From RPQJ01 sp963746325 (GTDB taxonomy: Bacteria > Pseudomonadota > Gammaproteobacteria > Steroidobacterales > Steroidobacteraceae): a DNA stretch of 64,000 nucleotides. The position numbers and the translations under genes were made by a program. How positions within the stretch are numbered: the stretch's first letter is position 1; each line of letters begins with the position of its first letter. Location of the stretch: the NCBI GenBank assembly GCA_963746325.1, contig CAVVBC010000023.1, positions 113,857 to 177,856 on the forward strand, written 5' to 3'. This document shows, piece by piece, positions 36,323-45,353 of the stretch. The notes under the pieces were generated by a model that ran no database searches, had not been told where the DNA came from, and worked only from the letters and a program-made list of their open reading frames with translations.

Positions 36323-37885
36323 TCAGAACCCGCAACGGGCGAGTGCGTTGCCGACTCGCGCGCGTGTCAGGGCGGACTGTATCGGGAAAGCGCGGAAGAA
36401 GTGCTCGCGCGTGAGTGCCGGGTTGGCCGATCGCACCATCGCAGCCCACTGTCCGGCTTTCGCCTCGTCGCCGATCATGGCTTGCGCGGCCGACGCGATC
36501 ATCGCAATCAACGCATGGGCGCCCGGTGAGCGCGCAGCTCGTTCGGCCCACTCGGCCGCGGCGAGGTCCTCGCCGACGACCATGTGAGTGAAAGCGCGCG
36601 TGCCGAGCATCGCGTAATAGAGGGGATCGAGCGGGCTCAGCCGCATCGAGAGGTCGACGTGCGCTCGGCCTTGCAGGCCGCGCCCCGCCAGCGTCTCGGT
36701 CCAGGCCTGCGCATAAATGCCCTGGGCATAGTTCGGACTGATGGTGGTCGCGCGCTCGAGCCACGCCAGGCCGCCTTCGAGGTCGCCCGAGAGCCAGAAG
36801 CTGCGACCCATCGTGAAGTTCACGAACGGGTCGAGCGGGTCGAGTTCGAGGCCACGCTGCGCAAACTGGCGAGCCAGGCTGGACTCGCCGGCGATATCGT
36901 CCGTGTGCCGCATGAACGCCGTTTGAAAGTGCATGAACGACAGCCCGGCGTGCGCACGCGCGAATCCGGGATCCCTGCTGACGGCCTGCTGGAACAGCGC
37001 GGTGGCCACGGCGTTGTCCGTCCGGTTGAAGCGGTACATGTGTTGCAGCCCGAGGTGGTAGGCCGACCACGCGTCGAGATTCTCGGTCACCGTCAGGCGC
37101 GCAAGGTTCGCTTCGTGCAACGGAATCTGCAGTTCGAGTGCCGTCAGGATCCGCGCGCGGATGTCCTCGCGGATCGCGTGCACGTCGTCGATCCTGCCGG
37201 CAAAGCGCTCGGCCCAGACCACGCCGCCGCTGCGGGTATCGACCAGGTCGACGGTGACGGAGAGGGCGGTGCCGGCGACTTCCACCGTGCCGGCGAGGCA
37301 GTAGCGCACCCCGAGTACACGGCCGATTTCGACCATGTCAGCGTCCCCGTCGCGCAAGCGGAACGAGGACCCGCGCGCCGTGACGAACAGCCAGCGCAGT
37401 CGCGCGAGCTCGGTAATCAGCTCGTGGGGCAGGGCGTCGGCAACGGCTGAATACGGCCCGGTGGCGTCGCCGACGAGCCGGAACGGCAGCACCGCGATCG
37501 AGGGCCGCGCGGGTGGCACGGTGTCCTGTCCCGCCGGAAGCGCCACGGGCGGCGGCTCGGCGAGTGGTACCGCTCGCGCAACTTTGACTTCGGCGACGAA
37601 GCGGAAGCCCTGGCCGTGGATCGTGCGGATGAACCGCTGCGACTGGCCGTCGTCGCCGAGCGCCTGCCGTGCCGACTTGATGCGGCTCGCCAGTGCCGCA
37701 TCGGACACGATTCGCCCGTGCCAGACCTTGTCGAGGAGTTCATCCCGTGAGACCAGCCGCTCGCGGTTCTCGACCAGCAGCGTGAGCAGTGCAAGAACCT
37801 GCGGTTCCACCGGACAATGGGCATCTGCGGCACGCAACTCTGCCTTGGCCGTGTCGAGTTCGAAGGTGCCGAACCGGTAGAGCAT
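36323..37885 (-). CDS. CadC-like transcriptional regulator: winged helix, TolB-like domain and TPRs
   Basis: 520 residues from ATG 37885. N-terminal OmpR-type winged helix: YRFGTFELDTAKAELR, VLALLTLLVENRERLVSRDELLDKVWHGRIVSDAALASRI and RFIRTIHGQGFRFVAEV. A proline-rich linker without a membrane segment follows, then the SIAVLPF TolB-like/adenylate-cyclase-associated domain with RYCLAGTVEVAGTALSVTVDLVDTRSGGVVWAERF, then helical TPR repeats (about 330-500). Such one-component regulators are frequent in Lysobacterales. Divergent from a secreted cupin and a tautomerase, which are the natural candidates for its targets. A longer upstream reading frame to 38065 is not supported. Confidence 0.9.
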   Translation of the reverse strand: MLYRFGTFELDTAKAELRAADAHCPVEPQVLALLTLLVENRERLVSRDELLDKVWHGRIVSDAALASRIKSARQALGDDGQSQRFIRTIHGQGFRFVAEVKVARAVPLAEPPPVALPAGQDTVPPARPSIAVLPFRLVGDATGPYSAVADALPHELITELARLRWLFVTARGSSFRLRDGDADMVEIGRVLGVRYCLAGTVEVAGTALSVTVDLVDTRSGGVVWAERFAGRIDDVHAIREDIRARILTALELQIPLHEANLARLTVTENLDAWSAYHLGLQHMYRFNRTDNAVATALFQQAVSRDPGFARAHAGLSFMHFQTAFMRHTDDIAGESSLARQFAQRGLELDPLDPFVNFTMGRSFWLSGDLEGGLAWLERATTISPNYAQGIYAQAWTETLAGRGLQGRAHVDLSMRLSPLDPLYYAMLGTRAFTHMVVGEDLAAAEWAERAARSPGAHALIAMIASAAQAMIGDEAKAGQWAAMVRSANPALTREHFFRAFPIQSALTRARVGNALARCGF

Positions 37886-38027
37886 GGGCGCGAGGATACC
37901 GCCAGCCGACGCGATCGCCCACCAAGCTCGCGCCAATCTCCATGAGATCTCCATGCCTTCTGCAAGCTTCGGCGGGCGCGGGATGCCAACCTGCATCCAC
38001 ACCACATGCGCTCCAAGGAGTAACGCC

Positions 38028-38519
38028 ATGATCCGTCCAGTCCGCCACCTGGCCCTGCCGGTCACCGTGTGTTTCGTCCTGGTCGGCGCCGCGGGTGCAT
38101 TGAACGCCGAAACGCCCGTGGCGCCAGGGTCGGATCGTCCCCTGGCCTACGCCGAAGCGGGCACCGACCTGCAATGGGGTGATTGCCCGGCCATCTTTCC
38201 GCCCGGCTGCAAGATCGCGTTTCTGCACGGCAATCCAGCCGCGCCCGGTGCCGACGTGTTCTTGCGAGTGCCGGCGGGCTATGCGATTCCGGCCCATTCG
38301 CACACGTCGGCCGAGCGCATGGTGCTCGTGTCCGGCCAGCTCGACGTCACCTACGCCGGACATCCCACGGCCAGCCTGAAGCGCGGCGACTACGCGTACG
38401 GGCCGGCCGCGCTGCCGCACACCGCGCGCTGCAACGGCGTGGAGTCCTGCACGTTGTTCATCGCGTTCAACAGCGCGGTGGACGCGCTGCCGTTCGAGGG
38501 CTTAATCGCCCATGAGTAA
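38028..38519 (+). CDS. Secreted cupin-domain protein
   Basis: 163 residues: signal peptide 1-27 (ending LNA), then a single cupin barrel. Motif 1 is IPAHSHTSAERMVLVSGQLDVTY (His, His, Glu ligands) and motif 2 GDYAYGPAALPHTARC (His). Two cysteine pairs (CPAIFPPGC; CNGVESC) fit a periplasmic location. ATG 38028 follows AAGGAG by 7 bases. Followed after 32 bases by the tautomerase gene, divergent from the CadC-like regulator. Confidence 0.88.
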   Translation: MIRPVRHLALPVTVCFVLVGAAGALNAETPVAPGSDRPLAYAEAGTDLQWGDCPAIFPPGCKIAFLHGNPAAPGADVFLRVPAGYAIPAHSHTSAERMVLVSGQLDVTYAGHPTASLKRGDYAYGPAALPHTARCNGVESCTLFIAFNSAVDALPFEGLIAHE

Positions 38520-38551
38520 GACCGAGCTCAACCAACGCAAGGAGAAATGAC

Positions 38552-38776
38552 ATGCCTCTCGTAACCATCGACGTCATCAAGGACGTGTTCACCCCGCGGC
38601 AGAAGGCCGACATGATCGCCAAGGTCACCGCGGCGATGATCGAAGTGGAGGGTGAAAACATGCGCGGCGTCACCACGGTGCGCATCAGCGAGTACCAGAG
38701 CGGCGACTGGGCTATCGGCGGCCAGGCGCTCAAGACGTCGGACGTCAAGGCGCTCGCAGCAGGAAAGGCCGCGTAA
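38552..38776 (+). CDS. 4-oxalocrotonate tautomerase-family protein
   Basis: 74 residues with the catalytic proline directly after the initiator Met (MPLVTIDVIKDVFTPRQKADMI). Family tautomerases use Pro1 as general base; the length of about 62-75 is right. The second-position arginines usually seen at 11 and 39 are not both present (R16, R48), so the exact substrate is unclear. AAGGAG 6 bases upstream of ATG. Same operon as the secreted cupin. Confidence 0.88.
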   Translation: MPLVTIDVIKDVFTPRQKADMIAKVTAAMIEVEGENMRGVTTVRISEYQSGDWAIGGQALKTSDVKALAAGKAA

Positions 38777-38790
38777 CCGGTCTCGCGGCT

Positions 38791-38816
38791 CCCTCGCCCG
38801 CTGCAGCGGGCGAGGG
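38791..38816. repeat. 26-base perfect palindrome (CCCTCGCCCGCTG-CAGCGGGCGAGGG)
   Basis: Full dyad symmetry over 26 bases, 15 bases after the tautomerase stop. It resembles the CCCTCTCCCGC family but with a different stem and no GGGGTGAGGG tail. Probable transcript end for the cupin-tautomerase operon. Confidence 0.65.
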
Positions 38817-38893
38817 AACATGCAGGTCTGAGTTCGACTACGCAGGACGGATATCGCTTGACCTCCGGTGGCGGGCCCCGCTCAATTGCGCGC

Positions 38894-39895
38894 ATGGCCC
38901 GATCCACCCAGTTCGCAACACTCCAGGCCGCGCTGTCGCCGCGGCTGACCGCAACCCTCGGCTCGCCGCAGCCATTGCTGTACGACCATGGCGCCCATCC
39001 CGTCGAGGACCTGCCGGCACACGTGCGGGCCGCATCGTCCATCCGCCGGCAGGGTGAGCGGCTCGTCATTGCGCAGGACGACGTAAACGCGCTCGCAACG
39101 CTCGACCTGGCCACCGGCGTGACTCGACCCATCCTGTTGCCCACGGGCCCGGACGGAGCGCGGATCTTCGACGAGAGGCGCGGCAACAAGAAGCTCAAGC
39201 TCGATCTCGAGGCGAGCATGGTGCTGCCGGATGGGCGCTTCGTCGCGCTGGGGTCCGGCTCCAGTCCGCAGCGCGAGAAGATCGTCACGGTGGGTGCCGG
39301 GGCAGGCGCGCTCGCGCAGCAACTCGTGGGCAGCGCCTTGTACGCCGGCCTGCGAGCGCACGCCAGTGCACGCGGTGCGCGACTCAACATCGAGGGGGCG
39401 GTGGTGCAGGGGCCCTGGTTGCGGCTGTTGCAACGGGGCAACGGCAAGCGTGATTACCAACCCTGGAATGCGATTCTCGACCTGCCGCTGGACAGGTTCG
39501 TCGGCTGGCTCGACGGCCGCGCCGCGGTTCCTGCGGTTAGCCGCATTATCGAAGTGCACCTCGGCGATATCGACGGCGTGCCGTTCGGCTTCACCGACGC
39601 AGCCGTGCTGTCCGACGGCCGCATGGCGTTCATCGCCTGCGCCGAGGACACGGCGGACGCGATCGATGACGGCCCCGTGCTGGGTTGCCGGTTCGGGTGG
39701 CTGGAGGCGGATGACCAGGCCGCAGTCATGACGCCGGTGGTCGATGCGGGGGGACGTCCGACGCACCTCAAGCTGGAAGGCATCGAGGTGCGGCCAGAAA
39801 GCGACTCGGTGTTCGATGTCGTTGCCGACATGGATCGTGGCGACGAGCCGGCGCAGATCGCGGAGCTGGTCGTGTCAGACCTTGCGATAGCCTAG
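38894..39895 (+). CDS. Conserved hypothetical protein, probable beta-propeller
   Basis: About 333 residues, no signal peptide. Repeating strand patterns: ERLVIAQDDVNALATLDLATG, ASMVLPDGRFVALGSGSSPQREKIVTV, GAVVQGPWLRLLQRGN, DIDGVPFGFTDAAVLSDGRMAFIACAEDTAD, LKLEGIEVRPESDSVFDVVADMD. The architecture suggests a propeller or scaffold similar to the DUF6929-type proteins; I know no function. ATG 38894 is chosen; an in-frame TTG at 38858 is possible. Stands alone between two repeat elements. Confidence 0.7.
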   Translation: MARSTQFATLQAALSPRLTATLGSPQPLLYDHGAHPVEDLPAHVRAASSIRRQGERLVIAQDDVNALATLDLATGVTRPILLPTGPDGARIFDERRGNKKLKLDLEASMVLPDGRFVALGSGSSPQREKIVTVGAGAGALAQQLVGSALYAGLRAHASARGARLNIEGAVVQGPWLRLLQRGNGKRDYQPWNAILDLPLDRFVGWLDGRAAVPAVSRIIEVHLGDIDGVPFGFTDAAVLSDGRMAFIACAEDTADAIDDGPVLGCRFGWLEADDQAAVMTPVVDAGGRPTHLKLEGIEVRPESDSVFDVVADMDRGDEPAQIAELVVSDLAIA

Positions 39896-39932
39896 AGCCG
39901 ATATGCGCCTCCGCGCGAGGCACTGTCTGTCC

Positions 39933-40008
39933 GGTGGTTGATCCCAATCCTTTCCCCTCGCTTGGAAAGGCAGACACGCGCTCGGGAAAAGGATTGGGAT
40001 CAACCACC
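39933..40008 (+). repeat. Hairpin repeat, copy 3
   Basis: Left arm 39933-39956 and right arm 39984-40008 are complementary over 24 positions apart from one extra A in the right arm (AAAA against TTT). The core 39957-39983 (CTCGCTTGGAAAGGCAGACA-CGCGCTC) matches the cores at 15066 and 6079 while the arm sequences differ. Lies in the 262-base gap between the hypothetical gene and the M28 peptidase. Confidence 0.78.
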
Positions 40009-40108
40009 TGCACTCGTCGCGTCATTCGGTGCCTGCGGTCTCGCGTCCGGCTGGCAACCACTTCAACAAGGTGCCCGTGGGTTCGACCGTGTCGAACGGG
40101 CTTGTGCT

Positions 40109-40147
40109 CCCTCTCCCGCAAGGCGGGAGAGGGTTGGGGTGAGGGCT
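40109..40147. repeat. Intergenic palindrome CCCTCTCCCGC-AAG-GCGGGAGAGGG with GTTGGGGTGAGGG tail
   Basis: Perfect 11-base arms (40109-40119 and 40123-40133) plus the conserved tail at 40134-40145. It ends 11 bases before the stop of the M28 peptidase gene, which reads toward it. A smaller palindrome GTTCGAC-CGT-GTCGAAC (40081-40097) precedes it. Confidence 0.78.
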
Positions 40148-40157
40148 CTGCGGGCCC

Positions 40158-41855
40158 TTACTTCCTGCTCTGGTCCCGGATCGCCCTGAACTCGCTCTCG
40201 GGCCGCCAGTTGGGCCAGCGCGATGAGTTCACGATGCCTAAACCTAAGTCGTAGTACACCTCCAGGTCCTGCAGCGTGCCGCGCACGTCCCAGTCCGGCG
40301 AGTACTCGTCCGACGGCTGGTGATAGCGCTGCGCCGTGTAGTCTGCGAGCCAGCGCTTGCCGAAGTCCGGGCCGTGCTCCGGGCTGTCTATACCTGACTT
40401 CGTGTACAGCATCGGCACGCCGACCTTGGCCAGGTTGAAGTGATCCGAGCGGTAGTAGAAACCTTTTTCGGGTGCGGGCTCCGGCTTCGGCACGCGGCCC
40501 TGCTTTGCGGTGGCGCGCACCAGGTCATCTTCCAGTTCGGACTTGCCCGCGCCAATCACCGTCATGTCGCGGGTTATCCCGACGCTGTAGAGATTATCCA
40601 TGTTGATGCCGGCAACCATCTGCGACACCGGGAGCGGCGGGTGCGCCGCAAAGTATTCGCTGCCGAGCAATCCGGATTCTTCGGCCGTCACGGCCACGAA
40701 CAGCAGCGAGCGCTCGGGCCGGGGCTTCGTCGTCGCAAACGCACGCGCCAGTTCGATCAGCGCCGAGATGCCCGTCGCGTTGTCCTGCGCGCCGTTGAAG
40801 ATCGCGTCCTCGCCGGGCTTCGCATTCGCGTTCCTGCCCAAGTGATCCCAGTGCGCGGTGTAGACGAAGGCCTCGTCCGGTCGCTTTGCTCCGGGCACCC
40901 GGCCGACCACGTTGTACGAGGTTGCCTGGCGCACGTCGTTGCGCACCGACATGCTCGCCTGCAGACCCGTGGACACGCCCTTGAAGCCGCGCACGGACGA
41001 AGCCTGCTTGAGCGCAGCAAAGTCCTTGCCGGCCGCCGCCAGCACGCGCGCCGCGGCGTCCTCCGTGATCCAGCCTTCGAGCGCCAGGCGCTTCGATGCA
41101 GGGTCGTCGATCTTCAAATCGAACTGCGGCTTCGTTGCGCCGTTGCGCGGCACGTCCCACGGGTAGCCCGCGGCCTTCGGCTCGTGGATGACCAGCAGCC
41201 CGGCGGCGCCGTGGCGCACGGCCTCGGCGAACTTGTAATCCCAGCGGCCGTAGTACGTCATCGCGTTGCCGGTGAACAGCTTCGGGTCCTGCGTCGCGAA
41301 GCCCGGATCGTTGACGAGCGCGAGCACGAGCTTGCCGCGCACGTCGAGGCCGGCGTAGTCGTTCCAGCCGTACTCGGGCGCCACGATGCCGTACCCGGCA
41401 TACACCACTTCGGCATTGGCGATGCCCGACGTGGGCACGGGCCGCTTGGTCCACACGACGAGATCGTCGAGGCTGCGCAATGACAGCGCCTTGCCGCCGT
41501 CGCCCGTCAGTTGCATCACCTCATCCGCGTGCGGCTTGATCTCCATCACGGGTACCGCTTGCAGGAAGCTCTTGCCGTTGCCGGGCTGCAATCCCGCCGC
41601 CTTGAACTGCGCTTCGATGTAGGCGAGCGTCTTCTGCTCGCCCGCCGTACCCGGCGCGCGGCCTTCGAACGCGTCGGACGACAGCACTTCGATGTGCTTG
41701 CGGTAGGCTGCCTCGGAGAACGCGGGTGCCTCCGCCTGCGCGGCAGTGGTGCCGGCCACGAGTGCCAGGATCGCCTGCGCCATGAAGGCGGTGGCGGGCC
41801 TTGAGCGGCGCGACTGGACTGCAGTGGCCGAATCAAACCAGGGATGTGTGCTCAT
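40158..41855 (-). CDS. Secreted M28-family zinc peptidase with PA domain
   Basis: 565 residues. Signal peptide to about 42 (AQA). N-terminal segment YRKHIEVLSSDAFEGRAPGTAGEQKTLAYIEAQFKAAGL, a protease-associated domain (about 150-260, GWNDYAGLDVRGKLVLALVNDPG), then the M28 catalytic domain with the two-zinc ligands: TAHWDHLG (His/Asp), NGAQDNATGISALIELARA (Asp), TAEESGLLGSEYFA (catalytic Glu-Glu), NMDNLYSVG (Asp) and the late YHQPSDEYSPDWD (His). Family members are aminopeptidases. Divergent orientation to the 39-kb gene; downstream palindrome. Confidence 0.93.
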   Translation of the reverse strand: MSTHPWFDSATAVQSRRSRPATAFMAQAILALVAGTTAAQAEAPAFSEAAYRKHIEVLSSDAFEGRAPGTAGEQKTLAYIEAQFKAAGLQPGNGKSFLQAVPVMEIKPHADEVMQLTGDGGKALSLRSLDDLVVWTKRPVPTSGIANAEVVYAGYGIVAPEYGWNDYAGLDVRGKLVLALVNDPGFATQDPKLFTGNAMTYYGRWDYKFAEAVRHGAAGLLVIHEPKAAGYPWDVPRNGATKPQFDLKIDDPASKRLALEGWITEDAAARVLAAAGKDFAALKQASSVRGFKGVSTGLQASMSVRNDVRQATSYNVVGRVPGAKRPDEAFVYTAHWDHLGRNANAKPGEDAIFNGAQDNATGISALIELARAFATTKPRPERSLLFVAVTAEESGLLGSEYFAAHPPLPVSQMVAGINMDNLYSVGITRDMTVIGAGKSELEDDLVRATAKQGRVPKPEPAPEKGFYYRSDHFNLAKVGVPMLYTKSGIDSPEHGPDFGKRWLADYTAQRYHQPSDEYSPDWDVRGTLQDLEVYYDLGLGIVNSSRWPNWRPESEFRAIRDQSRK

Positions 41856-41924
41856 CTTGCGAGCCTAGCGTCCCGGCAGCCACCTCGCCACCCTGCGTCT
41901 CCCTGGCCGTGTGCGTTGCATTAC

Positions 41925-42317
41925 TCAGAGAATCGCAAACAGCATCATGGCGAGGCCCGCGGTGCCGACGGCCCAGATCGCGCTGCGCACGTAGGTGATG
42001 CCCGCCCAGTAAACGGGCAGGTATGCGAGGCGCGCCCAGAAGAAAAGCTGTGCCCCGAGCGTGGCCTCGTCGCCCTTGCCGGCCGCATGGGCGGTCAGTG
42101 CCAGCGCCACGAACAGCACGAAGTTTTCGAGGGTATTCGCCCCGGCACGGACGGCCCGTCCGCCGAGCGGGGTTGGCTCCGGCGGATTATCGCGATTGCT
42201 CAGACCGAACTTCATTCCGTCCAGCGTCCATTCGCGGTTGCGCAGGAATGCAGCGGCCATGATCGAGACCCAGGTGAGCACGGTCATGCCGGCGACGAGT
42301 TGGAGCAGTGTGGTCAT
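41925..42317 (-). CDS. MAPEG-family integral membrane protein
   Basis: 130 residues, four hydrophobic helices (about 3-25, 62-80, 86-100, 108-128). RAVRAGANTLENFVLFVALALTAHAAG matches the second-helix MAPEG motif R-x-x-x-N-x-x-E-N, and LFFWARLAYLPVYWAGITYVRSAIWAVG the fourth. Eukaryotic members use glutathione; bacterial ones are mostly uncharacterised. Start at MTTLLQ (42317) is preferred over the longer frame. Divergent from the patatin-like lipoprotein gene. Confidence 0.88.
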   Translation of the reverse strand: MTTLLQLVAGMTVLTWVSIMAAAFLRNREWTLDGMKFGLSNRDNPPEPTPLGGRAVRAGANTLENFVLFVALALTAHAAGKGDEATLGAQLFFWARLAYLPVYWAGITYVRSAIWAVGTAGLAMMLFAIL

Positions 42318-42490
42318 GGGGTTCTCGTTTGAGGTGGGTGCTGGAACGCGAGTGTGGCAGGGTGCCGACCGGAGCAGCATAGTCGACAGGCCGGGATGTG
42401 TGCCCATCCCGTGAGCCTGTCGTCTCTGCGGCCCGCGTGGTTCGTTTGCTCTACACTCGACGCCTTCGGAGAACGTTCTCAGGGACTGGA

Positions 42491-43825
42491 TTGCCCGCCC
42501 GTATTCTTCACCCATCGATCCATCGCGTGGCGCTCACGCTGGTGCTCGGCGTGTCGCTGGTCGGCTGTGCCGCAGCGCCTTTGCGTCACCCACTGCCCCC
42601 GGAATTCGCCGACCAGGCTCACTTGCCAGGCATGCCGGCCGACGTGCGCTACTGGGGCGACGACGCGTCCGCGGCACTGCGCGACTGGCTCGATCCCACC
42701 GACGACCGTCTGCGCGCCTGTTGTGCGGCGATCCTCGAGACGCCGCACAACTACCTGGTGGTCTCGAGCGGCGGCGTCGATGGTGCGTTCGGCGCCGGTC
42801 TGCTGGTCGGCTGGACTGCGGCAGGTACCAGGCCGGAATTCCAGATCGTCACCGGGGTCAGCACGGGAGCCACCATCGCGACGCTCGCGTTCCTGGGGCC
42901 CGAGTACGACGACAGCCTGCGCCAGGTGTACTCGAGCTATTCGACCGCGGACTTCGTCGAACGACGCAGTTTCAAGCAGACGCTGACGGGCGATGCCGCC
43001 ATGGACACGGCACGCTTCCGCCGGCTGATCGACCAGTACCTCGGCGACGAGGAAGTGGCGCGGATCGCGGCCGAAGCGCGCAAGGGCCGCAAGCTCCTGA
43101 TCGGCACGACGCACCTCGATGCGGCCCGCCCGGTGGTCTGGGACCTGACGAAGATCGCGGCGAGCGGGGCGCCGAACTCGCGCCAGGTCATCGGCGACCT
43201 GATCCTCGCCTCATCGACGCTGCCGGGCGTCTTTCCGCCCGTGCGCATCGACGTGGAAGCCAATGGCGCCCGGTACGACGAACTGCACGTCGACGGCGGC
43301 GTCACGTCGATGCTGTTTCTCGGTCCAGTGGGATTCGACTGGCAGCGCGTCGTCGAGCACCTGCGCGTCCAGGGCAAGCCGCAGGTGTACGTGATTCGCA
43401 ACGCGCGCGAACGACCTTACCTGGAGGCGTTCCGCGAGGGCATCTCGCCGCTGCTCGAGCGCTCCGCGTCGTCGATGGCGCGCGACGAAAGCGGCCTGCC
43501 GGAGTGGGAGCAGGTGGATCCCCGCGTCTCGCCAGTGCTGTGGCGCTCGCTGTGGTCGCTGTTCCTGACGCGCGGCCTGGAAGACCCCGTGCGCGTGTTC
43601 AATGCCGCCCAGGGCAATGCGCTGGCACTGAACCTGGCGCGCATTCCGGCCGATTTCGAGCACGATTCGGACGAGTTCCTCGACCGCGACTTCATGCGGG
43701 CGCTGTTTGAGCGCGGCTACGAGATGGCCCGGGGCGGCTATCCATGGTTCAGGGAACCCCCGCGGGAGGTTGCAGCCCCGGAGAATGTTGCGGGGGTCAG
43801 TGTTTCCCCGCCGAGACCCCGCTAG
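42491..43825 (+). CDS. Patatin-like phospholipase, lipoprotein
   Basis: About 444 residues from TTG 42491, which has AGGGA 5 bases upstream. A short signal with lipobox VSLVGC (Cys at about 24) predicts a membrane lipoprotein. Catalytic features of the patatin fold: oxyanion-hole glycines SSGGVDGAFGAG, nucleophile elbow GVSTGA (G-x-S-x-G), and DGGVTS carrying the catalytic Asp. A broad RRSFKQTLTGDAAMDTARFRRLIDQYL segment lies between, as in lipolytic patatins. It probably acts on phospholipids at the envelope. ATG further upstream (42398) would bury the lipobox in a basic extension. Confidence 0.87.
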   Translation: MPARILHPSIHRVALTLVLGVSLVGCAAAPLRHPLPPEFADQAHLPGMPADVRYWGDDASAALRDWLDPTDDRLRACCAAILETPHNYLVVSSGGVDGAFGAGLLVGWTAAGTRPEFQIVTGVSTGATIATLAFLGPEYDDSLRQVYSSYSTADFVERRSFKQTLTGDAAMDTARFRRLIDQYLGDEEVARIAAEARKGRKLLIGTTHLDAARPVVWDLTKIAASGAPNSRQVIGDLILASSTLPGVFPPVRIDVEANGARYDELHVDGGVTSMLFLGPVGFDWQRVVEHLRVQGKPQVYVIRNARERPYLEAFREGISPLLERSASSMARDESGLPEWEQVDPRVSPVLWRSLWSLFLTRGLEDPVRVFNAAQGNALALNLARIPADFEHDSDEFLDRDFMRALFERGYEMARGGYPWFREPPREVAAPENVAGVSVSPPRPR

Positions 43826-44036
43826 CGGAGCGTTCGCTTCGTCTACACTCGCCGCCAGCGCTGGCAGAGTTCCGCAACTCCGTGACCCTCAAGAAGTTAC
43901 TGAACGGCATGGGTGTACCGGTGTACTGGCGTCAGAAGGGATTTCCGCCGATGTGTCGTCCGGTCGGCGCGAAGGACTTCAAGTGCGATTGAACCGTGCG
44001 CTATCCGGAGACCTGATGAGGAAAGGCGAAGTGACG

Positions 44037-45353
44037 ATGAAACGACGTGCAACTCCCTCATGGCTGGCGCTGGTGTGCGTGGCGCTTGCCACGTCCGTCC
44101 AGGCGGGCCCGGCCCCCGCGACTTTGGCGCCGTCTGCCACCGGCGTGACGACACTGCGCTGCGGCGCGCTGATCGACGGCCGCTCGACCGCGGTGAAGCG
44201 CGATGTCGCCGTCCGCATCGAGAACGGTCGCATCGTTGCCGTGGGGGCGTTCACGCCTGGGGTGAGCGGCACCGTGATCGACCGCTCGCAGGACACCTGC
44301 CTGCCGGGCCTGATCGATGCGCACGCGCACATCCTGATCAAGACCGACGACTACCAGGTCGATCACCTGCGACGCTCGTCCGGCTACAAGGCATTGCGTG
44401 GTCTTGACGTGGTGCAGCAGATGCTGCGGTCGGGATGGACGACGGTACGCATCCTGGGCGACGCCGACGTGGCCTACGCGCACCTCGACGTGCGCACGGC
44501 GATCCAGGAAGGCCTGTTCGTCGGTCCGCGCCTCACCGGCGCCGGGCACTATTTCTCGATCACCGGCGGCGGCGGGGACCTCAACTTCCTCGGCCCCGAG
44601 CACCGGGTCGTGGCCGATGGCCTGGTCGTCGACGGTGTCGATGCCGTGCGCAAGGCCGTGCGCGAGGAGATCAAGCACGGCAGCGACTGGATCAAGGTGC
44701 TGGCGAGCGGCGCGATGATGTCGGCCGGCAACGACCCCAACCGCGCGCACTTCAGTCCCGAAGAGCTCGCCGCAATCGTCGACGAGGCTTCGCGACTCGG
44801 CGTTCCAGTCGCGGCGCATGCTCATTCGGACGCGGGCGTGCGGGCATCGATCCTCGCCGGAGCGCGCACCATCGAGCACGGCACGTTCATCAGCGACGAA
44901 AGCATCAAGCTCATGCAGGAGAAGGGCGTGTACCTCGTGCCCACGCTCTACGTCGGCGACTACTACCTGAACGAGCAACCGGGCAGCGAGGCGCAGGCCA
45001 AGATGAACGAGCTCACGCGCAAGTACCGTGCACAGCAGATGACGGCGGTGGGCAAGGCGCTGAAGGCCGGCGTGAATGTCACCGTCGGTACGGATTACGT
45101 CGGCTTCCCGGTGAAGCAGGGCGTGCGCGAACTGGGCCTGCTGGTCGAGGCCGGCATGACACCGATGCAGGCCATCCAGGCGGCTACGCGCGTCAATTCC
45201 GAGTTGCTCGGCTGGCAGGACAGCGTGGGCACGATCGAACCCGGCAAGCTTGCCGACATCATCGCGGTGAAAGGTGATCCGCTGCAGAACCTCGCGGTGC
45301 TCGAAAGGGTGTCGTTCGTCATGCTGGGCGGGCGCGAGGTCGCGTTGCAGTGA
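44037..45353 (+). CDS. Exported amidohydrolase (imidazolonepropionase/prolidase-like)
   Basis: 438 residues. Signal peptide 1-23 (SVQA-G). Metal-dependent hydrolase barrel: CLPGLIDAHAHILIK (H-x-H), a lysine in DWIKVLASGAM bridging the metals, PVAAHAHSDAGVRASI (His), TIEHGTFIS (His), and VTVGTDYVGFPV (Asp), then the C-terminal beta-sandwich return EPGKLADIIAVKGDP. Related exported enzymes cleave Xaa-Pro dipeptides or cyclic amides; substrate unknown. Stop overlaps the next gene's GTG (GTGA), making a three-gene coupled operon. Confidence 0.93.
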   Translation: MKRRATPSWLALVCVALATSVQAGPAPATLAPSATGVTTLRCGALIDGRSTAVKRDVAVRIENGRIVAVGAFTPGVSGTVIDRSQDTCLPGLIDAHAHILIKTDDYQVDHLRRSSGYKALRGLDVVQQMLRSGWTTVRILGDADVAYAHLDVRTAIQEGLFVGPRLTGAGHYFSITGGGGDLNFLGPEHRVVADGLVVDGVDAVRKAVREEIKHGSDWIKVLASGAMMSAGNDPNRAHFSPEELAAIVDEASRLGVPVAAHAHSDAGVRASILAGARTIEHGTFISDESIKLMQEKGVYLVPTLYVGDYYLNEQPGSEAQAKMNELTRKYRAQQMTAVGKALKAGVNVTVGTDYVGFPVKQGVRELGLLVEAGMTPMQAIQAATRVNSELLGWQDSVGTIEPGKLADIIAVKGDPLQNLAVLERVSFVMLGGREVALQ

